64,000 nt of DNA from Pumilibacter muris (GCF_943193045.1 NZ_CALPCN010000002.1:186001-250000), one strand, 5' to 3'. Counted from the stretch's first letter, positions 34,461-43,581 are shown. Numbers and translations are program-made. The notes: generated from the letters alone by a model not told the origin.

Positions 34461-35021
34461 TTATAAAATCGCTATCGAATACAAGAGCTTTGCGGGAAAA
34501 TCCGATTCCACAGCAACGTCGGGATTATTGAAAGCGATAGTCAACGTAACTTGTTTACCCGAAGAATTGTAGCAAAATTGATATTCCTTAATCACTTTCG
34601 AAGAACTGCGCTCTGTTAGCGTGAGTTCGTCAGCCAAAATCCACAGCCCGCTGAGCTTATAAAATTTAAACGAATCGAGTTTGCAATCGAAACCGCTTGC
34701 CGACATCGCGCTTTTAATGTCTTTCTCGAACTTAGACTCTTTTATTCTTTGCACTTTCGCGCTGCTATCTACCGTATTAACGTTAAAAGTGCCGTCGGGA
34801 AACCTATATAAGTCCACCCCGTTCACATGCGAATCGTATTTGCAGTTAGGCGGGATATAAAACGAGCTTCCCGCATATTCCAAACGCTCGTAGCCTTCAG
34901 GCGCTATTCCGCCCTCGCCTTCTATCGCCGCAGGGTCGGTTATGCCGCAACCGCAAAACACAAACGCGCATATTAAAACAAGCGCCGCGCTTAAAACAAC
35001 GGATTTAGCGTTCTTTTTCAT
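34461..35021 (-). CDS. Lipoprotein of unknown function
   Basis: 186 residues with a clean lipoprotein signal (VVLSAALVLICAFVFCGC; lipid Cys at 25). The mature part has a PsbP/Mog1-like feel: FYIPPNCKYDSHVNGVDLYR then a beta-rich body ending DFPAKLLYSI, but I cannot assign a family. A GGAGGA site precedes the ATG and a TATAAT promoter element lies 30 bases upstream. It runs co-directionally into yidD with a 23-base gap. Confidence 0.7.
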   Translation of the reverse strand: MKKNAKSVVLSAALVLICAFVFCGCGITDPAAIEGEGGIAPEGYERLEYAGSSFYIPPNCKYDSHVNGVDLYRFPDGTFNVNTVDSSAKVQRIKESKFEKDIKSAMSASGFDCKLDSFKFYKLSGLWILADELTLTERSSSKVIKEYQFCYNSSGKQVTLTIAFNNPDVAVESDFPAKLLYSIAIL

Positions 35022-35051
35022 ACTGTATCCTCCCGAACCGATTTCGATTCA

Positions 35052-35080
35052 ATTATACCCCGTTCGAAAGCGCTGCCGAA
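35052..35080 (-). promoter_or_regulatory. Possible promoter of the unknown lipoprotein gene
   Basis: TATAAT (35052-35057) is clear; the -35 (TTCGGC at 35075-35080) is poor. It overlaps the beginning of the rplQ terminator region. Confidence 0.5.
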
Positions 35081-35087
35081 TTGCTAT

Positions 35088-35133
35088 ACAAAAAGCGAAC
35101 CGTATCGATATTTGAAGTTAGGTTCGCTTTTGT
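35088..35133 (-). terminator. Terminator at the end of the S10-spc-alpha operon
   Basis: Perfect 11-bp stem AAAAGCGAACC / GGTTCGCTTTT (35091-35101 and 35121-35131) just after the rplQ stop, with a T-run on the minus strand. Confidence 0.88.
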
Positions 35134-35143
35134 AAACAATTTG

Positions 35144-35650
35144 TTACACTAATTCTATAAGAGCCGCTTCGGCGCTGTCGCCTCTGCGGAATCCCATTTT
35201 GAGCACGCGGGTATAGCCGCCCTTTTGCCCTAAATCGGATGCGCGCTTTGTGTATTTGGGCGCGTACTCGTTAAAGATTTTTTCAATAAGCGGATGCTGA
35301 ATATGTTCGGTGCGTTGCTTGAACGCAAGCGCTGATTCTTTGGCGCCGCGCTGTTCTTGACGGTCGTACACAATGCTCATAATTCTGCGACGAGCCGCAA
35401 GTTTTTTGGGTCCGTCGTTTACGAGCTCCACCTTGATTTCGCCCTTGTCGGTTTTGCGGGTTTCCACCTTTTTATAGGTGTCGGTGTAGCTGTTAATCGC
35501 CATAGTAAGAATTTTGTCCGCCATACGGCTCACTTCTTTGGCGCGTTCGTAAGTGGTTTCGATTTTGCCGTTCCAAAGAAGCTCGGTAACTTGATTTCTC
35601 AAAAGAGCCATTCTTTGGTCGGTGGGTCTTCCCAATTTTCTCTGTTCCAT
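35144..35650 (-). CDS. rplQ: Ribosomal protein bL17
   Basis: Large-subunit protein near the exit tunnel, last gene of the alpha operon. KLGRPTDQRMALLRNQVTEL and the C-terminal GGYTRVLKMGFRRGDSAEAA are conserved. At 168 residues it is about 50 longer than the common bacterial form. The extra part is a charged insert (about 58-110, including KVETRKTDKGEIKVELVNDG) seen in a subset of Clostridia. It follows rpoA by 19 bases. Confidence 0.97.
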   Translation of the reverse strand: MEQRKLGRPTDQRMALLRNQVTELLWNGKIETTYERAKEVSRMADKILTMAINSYTDTYKKVETRKTDKGEIKVELVNDGPKKLAARRRIMSIVYDRQEQRGAKESALAFKQRTEHIQHPLIEKIFNEYAPKYTKRASDLGQKGGYTRVLKMGFRRGDSAEAALIELV

Positions 35651-35669
35651 ACTGTTTAACTTTTACTCC

Positions 35670-36629
35670 TTAATCGTCGTTGCTTTTCAAGTCGAGTCCG
35701 TAGCTGCGAAGCTTTCCGATTACCTCGTCAAGCGACTTGCGTCCCAGATTGCGAACTTTAAGCATATCTTCTTCCGTTCTCTTAGTAAGGTCTTCCACCG
35801 TATGAATGGCGGCGCGCTTTAAGCAATTATAGCTGCGAACGCTCAAATCCATATCTTCGATGTTCATTTCGAGAACTTTTTGCTGTTTGTCTTCCTCGCG
35901 CGAAACAAGAATGTCCATACCCGATATAACGTCCGACAAATTCACGAATAACCTGATATGGTCTTCTATCGCCTTAGCTGCCAAACTCAAAACGTCTTTC
36001 GCCGATAAGCTGCCGTCCGTTTTAACTTCGAGCGTAAGTTTGTCGTAGTCTATATTCTGCCCTACGCGAGTTGCTTCCACCGAGTAGCTCGCCGCTTTCA
36101 CGGGGGTGAAAATAGCGTCGATGGGAATGTAGCCTATGGGCTGGGTGTCGTCTTTGTGGTTCACCGCCACAACGTAACCTCTGCCGCGCGCAACCGTCAT
36201 TTCCATAAAGAGCTTGCCGCCCTCGTCCAGCGTGCAGATGTACATGTCGGGGTTGAGCACTTCTATTTCGGGGTCGATTTCTATATCCTTAGCGGTTACG
36301 ATACCCGGCGTGTTGCGCTCGATTTTCAACACCTTTTTGAGCGTTTTATCCGAATAGTTAGCTTTAAGATTTAGCCCTTTAAGATTGAGGATTATTTCGG
36401 CTACGTCTTCTTTAACGCCCTTGATGGTTGTGAACTCATGGCTTGCGCCTTCGATGCGAATCCCCACCACAGCCGTGCCGGGCAGAGCCGACAAAAGAAC
36501 TCTGCGAAGCGCGTTGCCGAGCGTGATGCCATAACCGCGCTCAAGGGGTTCAACTACAAATTTTCCCGCCCTTAAATCGGGGCTTTCCTCAAGCGTAATA
36601 CGTGGCTTTTCGATTTCCATCATATTCAT
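35670..36629 (-). CDS. rpoA: RNA polymerase alpha subunit
   Basis: 319 residues. The N-terminal assembly domain (FVVEPLERGYGITLGNALRR) dimerises and binds beta/beta'. A linker leads to the C-terminal DNA- and activator-binding domain (DMDLSVRSYNCLKRAAIHTV and NLGRKSLDEV). AAGGAG lies 6 bases before the ATG at 36629, favouring it over two nearby internal ATGs. It sits in the conserved rpsM-rpsK-rpsD-rpoA-rplQ order. The catalytic subunit genes rpoB and rpoC are not in this window. Confidence 0.98.
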   Translation of the reverse strand: MNMMEIEKPRITLEESPDLRAGKFVVEPLERGYGITLGNALRRVLLSALPGTAVVGIRIEGASHEFTTIKGVKEDVAEIILNLKGLNLKANYSDKTLKKVLKIERNTPGIVTAKDIEIDPEIEVLNPDMYICTLDEGGKLFMEMTVARGRGYVVAVNHKDDTQPIGYIPIDAIFTPVKAASYSVEATRVGQNIDYDKLTLEVKTDGSLSAKDVLSLAAKAIEDHIRLFVNLSDVISGMDILVSREEDKQQKVLEMNIEDMDLSVRSYNCLKRAAIHTVEDLTKRTEEDMLKVRNLGRKSLDEVIGKLRSYGLDLKSNDD

Positions 36630-36760
36630 TCAATTCTCCTTGACGGCAACTCGCCGCATCTATCAGTCGGCGTTTGCCTATAACACTGTTTTTACTGTTT
36701 ATGCCTCGCATTCAAGCCGCCTTAGCGGTTTTAATTTCCGCCGCTTGCGGCACTCCGTTA

Positions 36761-37381
36761 TTATTTGGAGTACAACTCTACTATAAGCTGTTCGTTTATG
36801 TTGAGGTCGATATCTTCACGCTTCGGACTGTCTGTAATTTTGCCTACAAGAGTTTCGGTATTAAATTCGAGCCATTTGGGCATTACGATTCTCGCGCCGC
36901 GCAACTCTTTGAAAATAGCGTTGTCTTTCTTCGCGTCGCTCACCGCAATCACGTCGCCGATTTTAACTTGATACGACGGAATATCCACGCTCTTGCCGTT
37001 CACGGTAATGTGCCCGTGATTAACTATTTGGCGGCACTGCGCGCGGCTTGCGCCTATTCCCATGCGGTAAACAACGTTGTCGAGCCTGCGCTCTATGAGT
37101 GCGAGCATATTTTCGCCCGTTACGCCGCGCATACGCTCGGCTTCCTCGTAGTAGCTACGGAATTGCTTTTCAAGCAACCCGTAAGCGCGCTTTGCCTTTT
37201 GTTTTTCGCGGAGCTGAACGCTGTATTCGCTCGCCTTTTTGCGTCCCATGCCGTGCTGTCCGGGAGGAACGGGGCGACGCTCCATAGCGCATTTTTTGCT
37301 GGTGCAACGCTCGCCTTTGAGGAAAAGTTTTTGACCCTCGCGGCGGCACTGACGACAATCTGCACATGTATATTTAGCCAT
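36761..37381 (-). CDS. rpsD: Ribosomal protein uS4 (zinc-binding form)
   Basis: Primary 16S-binding assembly protein; in many bacteria it also represses the alpha operon. The N-terminus keeps the cysteine-containing form: [20 protein letters not shown] then CTSKKC, four Cys able to bind zinc. An S4 RNA-binding domain follows ([20 protein letters not shown], then [12 protein letters not shown]). At 206 residues it is normal. It lies between rpsK and rpoA. A gap of about 130 bases to rpoA holds no gene. Confidence 0.97.
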   Translation of the reverse strand: MAKYTCADCRQCRREGQKLFLKGERCTSKKCAMERRPVPPGQHGMGRKKASEYSVQLREKQKAKRAYGLLEKQFRSYYEEAERMRGVTGENMLALIERRLDNVVYRMGIGASRAQCRQIVNHGHITVNGKSVDIPSYQVKIGDVIAVSDAKKDNAIFKELRGARIVMPKWLEFNTETLVGKITDSPKREDIDLNINEQLIVELYSK

Positions 37382-37399
37382 TTTATTCTATTTCTCCTA

Positions 37400-37792
37400 T
37401 TAAACTCTTCTGCGTTTGGGCGGACGGCAACCGTTGTGCGGTATGGGCGAAACGTCGGTTATGCTCGTAACGTTAAGTCCCACAACTTCGAGCGCGCGTA
37501 TTGCCGATTCTCTTCCGCTTCCCGGTCCTTTAACGAAAACGTCTACCGATTTAAGACCGTGCTCTTTTGCCGCAGCCGCAGCTTTTTCGGAAGCCTGCTG
37601 AGCCGCAAACGGAGTGCTCTTGCGGCTACCGCGAAAGTTAAGAGCGCCTGCGCTGCACGCCGAAATGGCGTTTCCCTGCTCGTCGGTTACGGTTATAATC
37701 GTATTGTTGAACGAAGCGTGAATGTGCACTTGCCCTTTATCTATATTTTTTGTTACTCTGCTCTTTCTGGAAGAAGTCTTTTTAACTGCCAT
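37400..37792 (-). CDS. rpsK: Ribosomal protein uS11
   Basis: Platform protein of the small subunit that contacts mRNA at the exit site. [34 protein letters not shown] and the C-terminal [15 protein letters not shown] are textbook. 130 residues. It is tightly placed between rpsM and rpsD in the alpha operon, with GGAGA upstream of the ATG. Confidence 0.98.
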   Translation of the reverse strand: MAVKKTSSRKSRVTKNIDKGQVHIHASFNNTIITVTDEQGNAISACSAGALNFRGSRKSTPFAAQQASEKAAAAAKEHGLKSVDVFVKGPGSGRESAIRALEVVGLNVTSITDVSPIPHNGCRPPKRRRV

Positions 37793-37804
37793 TGTTATGC
37801 TCTC

Positions 37805-38176
37805 CTACTTTTTCTTCGCTCTGCCGACGGTACGCTTCGGCCCTTTGCGGGTGCGGGCGTTTTGCTTGGTGTTCTGCCCGCGCACAGGAAGCCCTTTGCG
37901 ATGACGCACACCGCGATAGCATCCGATTTCCATAAGACGCTTTATGTTAAGAGCAACTTCGCGGTGCAAATCGCCTTCAACGCGAAGATTATGCTCCACA
38001 TAGTTGCGGATTTTGTTTACCTCTTCTTCCGAAAGGTCTTTAACTCTCGTATCGGGATTTACGCCCGTATCCGCCAAAATCTTTTGAGCGGTGGGCTTGC
38101 CGATACCGTAAATATACGTTAGTCCGATTTCCACGCGCTTCTCGCGGGGCAAATCTATTCCGGCTATTCTTGCCAC
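37805..38176 (-). CDS. rpsM: Ribosomal protein uS13
   Basis: Head protein of the 30S subunit forming bridges to 50[21 protein letters not shown] opens it and [20 protein letters not shown] closes the conserved tail. 123 residues. It begins with GTG after AAGGAG. The gene is preceded by an unusually long gap (38177-38563) containing a stem-loop leader, so expression may be reset here. Confidence 0.98.
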   Translation of the reverse strand: MARIAGIDLPREKRVEIGLTYIYGIGKPTAQKILADTGVNPDTRVKDLSEEEVNKIRNYVEHNLRVEGDLHREVALNIKRLMEIGCYRGVRHRKGLPVRGQNTKQNARTRKGPKRTVGRAKKK

Positions 38177-38295
38177 TTTCTTTTTCTCCTTAAATTTGTT
38201 AAATGTCGAACTTTTTCGGGACTTTGCGCGACGAAGGCCGCTTCACGTTATGCTTGCGCCCAAACGGATTTTCCGTAGTCCCGCAGCGCCGCAAT
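38177..38295 (-). promoter_or_regulatory. Structured leader before rpsM, possible autoregulatory site
   Basis: Outer stem CGGGACT / AGTCCCG (38217-38223 and 38277-38283) closes a domain that contains an inner hairpin ACGGA / TCCGT (38064 is not involved; the arms are 38264-38268 and 38272-38276). TATAAT at 38302-38307 could start transcription just upstream, although its -35 is weak. The position equals that of the S4-controlled alpha leader of other bacteria, but the sequence is not the Rfam alpha_RBS I know. Regulation by S4 is inference. Confidence 0.5.
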
Positions 38296-38307
38296 CAGGT
38301 GATTATA

Positions 38308-38563
38308 TATAAAACGCGTTTTTCCGAAAACTTATGGAATGTTAAGTTTTAGGCTACTCCGCGAGCATTGCTTTTTTAATGTTGCACAAATTGCTTTTCG
38401 TTCTTTTTATTGCAGTGTTAGTCGCGTTTGAACCGAAACGCCTATTGCAATATAAACTTTAATTTCGTTAAACTGAAAATGTACTTAAACGCCAAAACTG
38501 CGCACGGACAATTTCCTTCTGTTTAAAGGATTCCGCACGCATTTCGTTCGCATATTAAAACGT
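38308..38563. other. Gap between rpmJ and rpsM, no gene seen
   Basis: About 255 A+T-rich bases inside the otherwise compact alpha operon. No frame with a ribosome site or recognisable protein was found on either strand, and no clear repeat module. Confidence 0.6.
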
Positions 38564-38680
38564 TTAGCCCTGACGCTGCTTGTGGTTGGCGTATTTGGAG
38601 CAAATCACCATAACCTTGCCATGACGCTTAATTACCTTGCATCTGTCGCACATGGGCTTTACCGAAGCTCTTACTTTCAT
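38564..38680 (-). CDS. rpmJ: Ribosomal protein bL36 (zinc type)
   Basis: 38 residues: [20 protein letters not shown] then [17 protein letters not shown], with the CxxC...C...H zinc ribbon of the C+ form. It lies between infA and the rpsM leader in the standard infA-rpmJ-rpsM order, with an AGGTG-like site before the ATG. Confidence 0.97.
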   Translation of the reverse strand: MKVRASVKPMCDRCKVIKRHGKVMVICSKYANHKQRQG

Positions 38681-38730
38681 TTTTCAAACACCTCTTCTTT
38701 TAATGTAACCGACTGCAAACGCAGACTTTC

Positions 38731-38952
38731 TCAGTTTTTGTTACGGTAGGTTATTCTGCCTTTCGTGATGTCGTAAGGCGACATTTCGATTTTAACGGTA
38801 TCGCCCTCCAAAATCTTGATGTAGTGCATGCGAATTTTACCCGAAATCGTGCACGTTACAATATGACCGTTCGACAGCTTTACCTTAAACACAGCATTGC
38901 GCAGGCACTCTACCACCACGCCTTCTGCTTCGATATTGTCGGACTTTGGCAT
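38731..38952 (-). CDS. infA: Translation initiation factor IF-1
   Basis: S1-fold factor that blocks the ribosomal A site during initiation. [39 protein letters not shown] and [10 protein letters not shown] are characteristic. 73 residues. AAGGAG sits 5 bases before the ATG. It follows the KOW protein gene and precedes rpmJ. Confidence 0.98.
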   Translation of the reverse strand: MPKSDNIEAEGVVVECLRNAVFKVKLSNGHIVTCTISGKIRMHYIKILEGDTVKIEMSPYDITKGRITYRNKN

Positions 38953-39050
38953 AAATTCTCCTTTTCTTTTTTTCGCTTATAAAAGCGAGTTATTTGCCGT
39001 AACCTTATAAATATACGGGGTTCCACCCCTGCCGAATCCGCGAAACGTTT

Positions 39051-39347
39051 TTAATTTTTAGCGTTTCCCGAAAATTCTTTAAGTATTTTCCGCACCGCCG
39101 AATCGGTAAGACCACCGCTTGCAAACGCCGTTTTCGCTTGCTCGCTTTCGCCGAGCGGCTTTAAATGCTTAACACGCTTTGTTTTGAGTTTTGCGAGCGG
39201 TCTTTTGTCTCCGTCGGTTAAAAGAACAAAATCTTTGCCGACAACCGCCGCTATTAAATATATTCTTCCTTTGTCGTGCCCCATTCGGCTCTGCGCCGCC
39301 TGCCCGACGCCCGGAAACTCAAAGGCGTACATTTTATTATAGCACAT
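39051..39347 (-). CDS. KOW-domain RNA-binding protein
   Basis: 98-residue protein of the small KOW/L14e-like family commonly found between map and infA in Clostridia. GVGQAAQSRMGHDKGRIYLI aligns with the usual N-terminal KOW stretch, followed by VLLTDGDKRPLAKLKTKRVK. The C-terminal 40 residues are less conserved. The start at 39347 has AAGGA 5 bases upstream; a shorter start at 39284 would cut into the domain. Its role is probably ribosome-linked but unproven. A promoter-like sequence overlaps its first codons. Confidence 0.8.
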   Translation of the reverse strand: MCYNKMYAFEFPGVGQAAQSRMGHDKGRIYLIAAVVGKDFVLLTDGDKRPLAKLKTKRVKHLKPLGESEQAKTAFASGGLTDSAVRKILKEFSGNAKN

Positions 39348-39364
39348 AATTTCCTTTTTGTAAA
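39336..39364 (-). promoter_or_regulatory. Candidate internal promoter overlapping the KOW gene start
   Basis: TTTACA (39359-39364), 17-base spacer, TATAAT (39336-39341). Transcripts would begin inside the KOW coding region and could supply infA-rpmJ and the alpha operon independently of spc. Confidence 0.5.
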
Positions 39365-39420
39365 GCGGCTTAACACACCTAACTCTGTCGAAGAACGAAC
39401 ATTTTTGGCGCACCGCCTTA

Positions 39421-40164
39421 TTAAAGAGTTAAAATTTCGGGCTCTCCGTCGCGCACGAGAATTGTGTTTTCGTAATGCGCCGATAAGCTGCCGTCAGCCG
39501 TTCGTGTGGTCCAACCGTCGGGGTCGAACTTTATCTTGAACGTTCCTGCGTTAATCATAGGCTCAACCGCAATCGTATAGCCCGATTTAAGCAACACGCC
39601 TGTTCCTTCCTTTCCGAAGTTCGGCACGTTGGGCTCTTCGTGCATATTGCGCCCTATACCGTGCCCAATCATTTCGCGCACAACGCCGTAGCCGTGACTT
39701 TCGGCATGGCGCTGAATTGCGTTTGAAAGGTCGCCGAGTCTTTTTCCGTCGCGCGCGTGCTTTATTCCTTCGAAGAAGCATTCGCGCGTAACGTCTATAA
39801 GTTTTTGCGCGCCGTCCGAAATCTTTCCTACCGCGAACGTGCGCGCGGCGTCGCCCTGCCATCCGTCTTTAACCACGCCCACGTCGATAGAAACGATGTC
39901 GCCCTCTTGCAAAACGTAGCCGCTCGGAATGCCGTGCACAACGACGTCGTTCACCGAAACGCATGCGGACGCAGGATACCCTCTGTAATGGAGAAACGAC
40001 GGTTTTGCGTCGTGCGACACAATATACTCGTGTATTGCGGCGTTTACTTGTGCGGTTGTAACTCCGGGTTTGATTTTTTCCTCAATAAATTTAAGGACGT
40101 CGCCCGTAAGCTTGCCCGCAACGCGCATTTTGTTTATTTCGCTCGGTTTTTTAACAGTAATCAT
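39421..40164 (-). CDS. map: Methionine aminopeptidase, type I
   Basis: Removes N-terminal methionine from new proteins. Metal ligands are visible in SIDVGVVKDGWQGDAARTF (two Asp), MIGHGIGRNMHEEP (His), VEPMINAG (Glu) and YENTILV (Glu). 247 residues. It follows adk by 16 bases, as in most secY-adk-map clusters. Confidence 0.98.
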   Translation of the reverse strand: MITVKKPSEINKMRVAGKLTGDVLKFIEEKIKPGVTTAQVNAAIHEYIVSHDAKPSFLHYRGYPASACVSVNDVVVHGIPSGYVLQEGDIVSIDVGVVKDGWQGDAARTFAVGKISDGAQKLIDVTRECFFEGIKHARDGKRLGDLSNAIQRHAESHGYGVVREMIGHGIGRNMHEEPNVPNFGKEGTGVLLKSGYTIAVEPMINAGTFKIKFDPDGWTTRTADGSLSAHYENTILVRDGEPEILTL

Positions 40165-40180
40165 TTTGCTTCCGACGCCC

Positions 40181-40807
40181 TCAATTCCGAGAGTCCAGCA
40201 ATTTTTCTATTTGGGCGAACACTTCGTCTATCGGCTTCATTCCGTCAACGCTTTCAAGTTTGCCCTTTGCGGAGTAATAATCGATTAGCGGTTTGGTTTG
40301 CTCGGCATAAACTCCGAGACGCTTGCCAACAGTTTCTTCGGTGTCGTCGGCGCGCTGAATTATTTCGCCGCCGCACTTAGGGCATCTCTTTTCCGCAAAA
40401 GTTGAAATATGGTAGCTTTCGCCGCATTTCGAGCACACTCTTCTGCCCGTGAGCCGCGCCATAAGCTTATCGAGCTCCACCGCGATATTAAGCACCAAAT
40501 CGATTTCGCTCATTTTATCGAGCGCTTCCGCCTGAAATACGTTGCGCGGGAAACCGTCGAGCATAAAACCGTTTTTGCAATCGCTTTCTTTCAAGCGCTC
40601 GGCAACGATTTCGCAAGTAACTTCGTCGGGCACGAGTTGCCCTTTATCGATATACGCTTTGGCTTTAAGACCTACGGGCGTACCCTCTTTTAAGTTCTTG
40701 CGGAATATGTCGCCCGTTGATATGTGCGTTATTCCGTATTTCTCGGCAATCTTAGTCGCCTGCGTGCCTTTTCCCGCACCCGGCGCACCCAACAAAACTA
40801 TTTTCAT
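40181..40807 (-). CDS. adk: Adenylate kinase (zinc-lid form)
   Basis: Interconverts ATP+AMP and 2 ADP. P-loop GAPGAGKGTQATKIAEKYG, AMP-binding DGFPRNVFQA and a LID with four cysteines (CSKCGESY, CPKCGG) typical of zinc-binding Gram-positive enzymes. 208 residues. AAGGA precedes the ATG. It is separated from secY by a stem-loop repeat of about 200 bases, where most genomes have only a short spacer. Confidence 0.98.
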   Translation of the reverse strand: MKIVLLGAPGAGKGTQATKIAEKYGITHISTGDIFRKNLKEGTPVGLKAKAYIDKGQLVPDEVTCEIVAERLKESDCKNGFMLDGFPRNVFQAEALDKMSEIDLVLNIAVELDKLMARLTGRRVCSKCGESYHISTFAEKRCPKCGGEIIQRADDTEETVGKRLGVYAEQTKPLIDYYSAKGKLESVDGMKPIDEVFAQIEKLLDSRN

Positions 40808-40853
40808 ATTTTTTCCTTTTTTATGGTTCGAAAGCTTTTACAACTCTATGTTT

Positions 40854-41060
40854 GAGATTGCTTCGCTACGCTCGCAATGACATGTACGCCTAAGGCGGTG
40901 CAGACGGGTTGCGGATTTTCGCAATAGTCGCTGCCAAATCCGACTTTCGCGGGCGTGTACCGCGAAAGGACTCCCCTTTAAGCTCGTCCAAGTCGGGTTA
41001 AGCAAGGAAGCGTGCGCTTTACGCACGCGCACCGTAGCGCCGACTTGCGTTTGGGCGACA
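40854..41060. repeat. Interspersed modular stem-loop repeat, copy 1 (secY-adk)
   Basis: Modules, plus strand: GATTGCTTCGCTACGCTCGCAA palindrome in part (40857-40878), CCTAAGGCGG block (40889-40927), hairpin CTTTCGCG / CGCGAAAG (40944-40951 and 40961-40968). Then a long stem AAGTCGG / CCGACTT (40990-40996 and 41040-41046) encloses GCGTGCG / CGCACGC (41010-41016 and 41022-41028). It ends TTGGGCGA, 3 bases from the secY stop. Confidence 0.8.
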
Positions 41061-41062
41061 AT

Positions 41063-42385
41063 TTACTTTAAGAAGCCGCGATACTGCTTCATCATCAACT
41101 GACTCTGCAACTGCTTTTCGAATTCGAGCGCCACCGAAACAACTATGAGCATACCTGTGGAGCTGAACGCGTTAACAAGCGCAATCGAAGTGCCCGAGCT
41201 GAACACAAAGTTGAAAATTATCGAGGGCACTATTGCGATAATCGCAAGGAAAATAGCTCCGAACAAGGTGAGACGCTTGTTGATTTTTTTAAGATAATCG
41301 CTTGTCTGCTTGCCCGGACGAAGTCCCGTAATATTTCCGCCGTACTGTTGAATGTTGCGCGCAACTTCTTCGGCGTTAAACTGAATCTGCGCATAGAAGA
41401 AGCTGAAAAACAAAATCAAAAGTCCAACAAGAACGCTGTATATGGGCTTGCCCGTTCCCAACCAATTCGTCCAGAATTTGTAGAAACCTTTCGTCGGGTC
41501 CATATTGAACATACTCATAATAAGCTGAGGGAACGAAAGTATTGCCGTAGAGAAGATTATGGGCAACACGCCGCTCGCGTTTACTTTAATGGGGATATAT
41601 GTGGTCTGTCCGCCGTATTGCTTGCGTCCCTTTATTTGCTTTGCATAGTGCACGGGAATCTTGCGCTCGGCAAGGTCTACGAACACTATGAACGCGAAAA
41701 TCACGACAACAAGCAACAAGAATGCCAACAACTGCCAAGGCGCGTTTTGGTCGGTTCCTTTAACCCATGCGGTGATTACCGACACAATGCTTATACCCGC
41801 AGTTGAAAGTATACCCACGAAGATAAGAAGCGATATGCCGTTTCCAACGCCGATTTCGGTAATTCTTTCGCCGAGCCACATTGTGAACATAGAGCCCGCC
41901 ACCAAAATAGCGCCCACGAAAATGCAGACGAGCCACTTTTTCATGTTAACGTTAAACACCGTTGTGCTTATTTGGTCGCCGCGCGAGAAATTTATAACAA
42001 TGCCGATAGCCTGAGCCACCGCAAGCACAAGAGTAAATATTCTTGTGAGTTTGTTAAGTTTCTTTCTACCCTCGTCACCCTGTTTGCTCCAACGCTCCAA
42101 AGGGGGAATGGCGACGGTTAAGAGCTGAATGATAATCGACGCATTGATATACGGCGAAATACCGATTGCCAAAAACGCGCCGTTAGTAAGCGCGCCGCCG
42201 GTAATCATACTCAGCAACGAAAGAATGTCGCCCGAATTGCCTGCTTGTCCGGCATAGGTTTCGCCCGTTATGCCGGGAATGGGAAGCCAACAACCCAAGC
42301 GGTAAACAAACATCAGCGCCAAAGTGATAAGGATTTTCTTTCGCACATCCTTATTCTTAAACGCGTTAACGAGTGTTTGAAACAT
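41063..42385 (-). CDS. secY: Protein translocase subunit SecY
   Basis: Main channel of the Sec translocon, ten membrane helices. GCWLPIPGIT near the N-terminus, the conserved cytosolic loop with RWSKQGDEGRKKLNKLTRI, and YGGNITGLRPGKQTSDYLKK near the C-terminus are diagnostic. 440 residues. Its ATG overlaps the rplO stop by one base (TAATG), coupling translation. SecE is encoded at the head of the other ribosomal operon in this window. Confidence 0.98.
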   Translation of the reverse strand: MFQTLVNAFKNKDVRKKILITLALMFVYRLGCWLPIPGITGETYAGQAGNSGDILSLLSMITGGALTNGAFLAIGISPYINASIIIQLLTVAIPPLERWSKQGDEGRKKLNKLTRIFTLVLAVAQAIGIVINFSRGDQISTTVFNVNMKKWLVCIFVGAILVAGSMFTMWLGERITEIGVGNGISLLIFVGILSTAGISIVSVITAWVKGTDQNAPWQLLAFLLLVVVIFAFIVFVDLAERKIPVHYAKQIKGRKQYGGQTTYIPIKVNASGVLPIIFSTAILSFPQLIMSMFNMDPTKGFYKFWTNWLGTGKPIYSVLVGLLILFFSFFYAQIQFNAEEVARNIQQYGGNITGLRPGKQTSDYLKKINKRLTLFGAIFLAIIAIVPSIIFNFVFSSGTSIALVNAFSSTGMLIVVSVALEFEKQLQSQLMMKQYRGFLK

Positions 42386-42828
42386 TACAACACCTCTACT
42401 TTACCACCGGCTTTCTCGATTTTCTCTATTGCGGATTTCGAGAATTTTTTAGCCTGCACGGTTATTTTTTTGGTGAGCTCGCCGTTTGCAAGCACCTTCA
42501 ATCCGTAAGGTTCCTCTTTGCCGACTATTCCGTTTTTAATCAACGTTTCGAGATTAACCACAGCGCCGTCTTCGAATTCGTTAAGGTCGCCGAGATTAAC
42601 TATAGAGTATACTTTTTTGTAGCGGTTGTCAAATCCCGTTTTGGGAAGTCTGCGCGAAAGGGGCATCTGCCCGCCCTCGAAGCCGGGACGAACCCCGCCT
42701 CCGCTACGCGCCCACTGGCCTTTATGACCCTTGCCGCTCGTTTTGCCCGTACCGGAACCGATACCGCGCCCCAAGCGTTTCACACCTCTTTTTGCGCCTA
42801 CCGCAGGCGATAAATCGTGCATTTTCAT
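42385..42828 (-). CDS. rplO: Ribosomal protein uL15
   Basis: Late-assembling 50S protein. [20 protein letters not shown] and the glycine-rich [19 protein letters not shown] are conserved. 147 residues. Overlaps secY by one base and follows rpmD by 5 bases in spc order. Confidence 0.98.
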   Translation of the reverse strand: MKMHDLSPAVGAKRGVKRLGRGIGSGTGKTSGKGHKGQWARSGGGVRPGFEGGQMPLSRRLPKTGFDNRYKKVYSIVNLGDLNEFEDGAVVNLETLIKNGIVGKEEPYGLKVLANGELTKKITVQAKKFSKSAIEKIEKAGGKVEVL

Positions 42829-42833
42829 TACTT

Positions 42834-43043
42834 TTATACCTCCTCTACGGTAACGAGGTGCTTCACAACGAAAATCATACCGCGCATTGCGGGATTGTCG
42901 TTAACTACCACGCTGGAACGAATTTTTTTGAGGCCTAACGCCTGCACCGTTCTTTTATGTTTTTCAAGGCTGCCGATTGTGCTTTTCACCAAAGTAACCT
43001 TTAATTTCTTAGTTTCGGCGTTCTCAGTCTTTTTTGTAGCCAT
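42834..43043 (-). CDS. rpmD: Ribosomal protein uL30
   Basis: Small 50S protein. [37 protein letters not shown] and NPAMRGMI are the family text. The 69-residue form has about eight extra N-terminal residues (ATKKTENAE) relative to the minimal protein. It sits between rpsE and rplO. Confidence 0.97.
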   Translation of the reverse strand: MATKKTENAETKKLKVTLVKSTIGSLEKHKRTVQALGLKKIRSSVVVNDNPAMRGMIFVVKHLVTVEEV

Positions 43044-43053
43044 TTCGCCTCTC

Positions 43054-43566
43054 CTATCCTAAAATTTCTTCTACGGTCTTGCCTCTGAGCGCCGCAACCT
43101 GCTCGGGCGAACGGAGCGCGGTAAGCCCTCCGAACGTTGCCTTAACGCTGTTTATGGGATTGCGACTACCGTAGCTTTTCGTGGTGATATTCTTAATTCC
43201 CGCAAGCTCCACAACCGCGCGCACGCTGCCGCCGGCTATAACGCCGGTACCTTCGGGAGCGGGACGCATGAGAACCTGCGAGGTTCCGAACTTGCCTATA
43301 ATTTCGTGCGGAATTGTGCCGTCGGAAAGAGCTATTTTCACCAAACTGCGGCGAGCCACGCCCTCAGCCTTTTTAATTGCTTCGGGAACTTCCGCCGCTT
43401 TGCCCGTGCCGATTCCCACGCTTCCGTTGCCGTCGCCCACCACAACAAGCGCCGAAAAGCGCATGTTGCGTCCGCCTTTAACAACCTTTGTGATACGGTT
43501 TACCGCTACGAGTTTGCTTTTAAAGCCGTCGTCGGGCTTCATTTCTTCACGTTCACGTCTTGCCAT
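43054..43566 (-). CDS. rpsE: Ribosomal protein uS5
   Basis: Accuracy-related 30S protein at the mRNA entry. [40 protein letters not shown] and [20 protein letters not shown] are conserved. 170 residues. Located between rplR and rpmD in the spc order, all minus strand with short gaps. Confidence 0.98.
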   Translation of the reverse strand: MARREREEMKPDDGFKSKLVAVNRITKVVKGGRNMRFSALVVVGDGNGSVGIGTGKAAEVPEAIKKAEGVARRSLVKIALSDGTIPHEIIGKFGTSQVLMRPAPEGTGVIAGGSVRAVVELAGIKNITTKSYGSRNPINSVKATFGGLTALRSPEQVAALRGKTVEEILG

Positions 43567-43581
43567 TTCTGCATTCCTCCG

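Noticed and set aside
36674-38122. A very long plus-strand open frame (about 480 codons)
   Set aside because: It runs antisense to rpsD, rpsK and rpsM, whose proteins are unmistakable; openness comes from the codon bias of the real genes.
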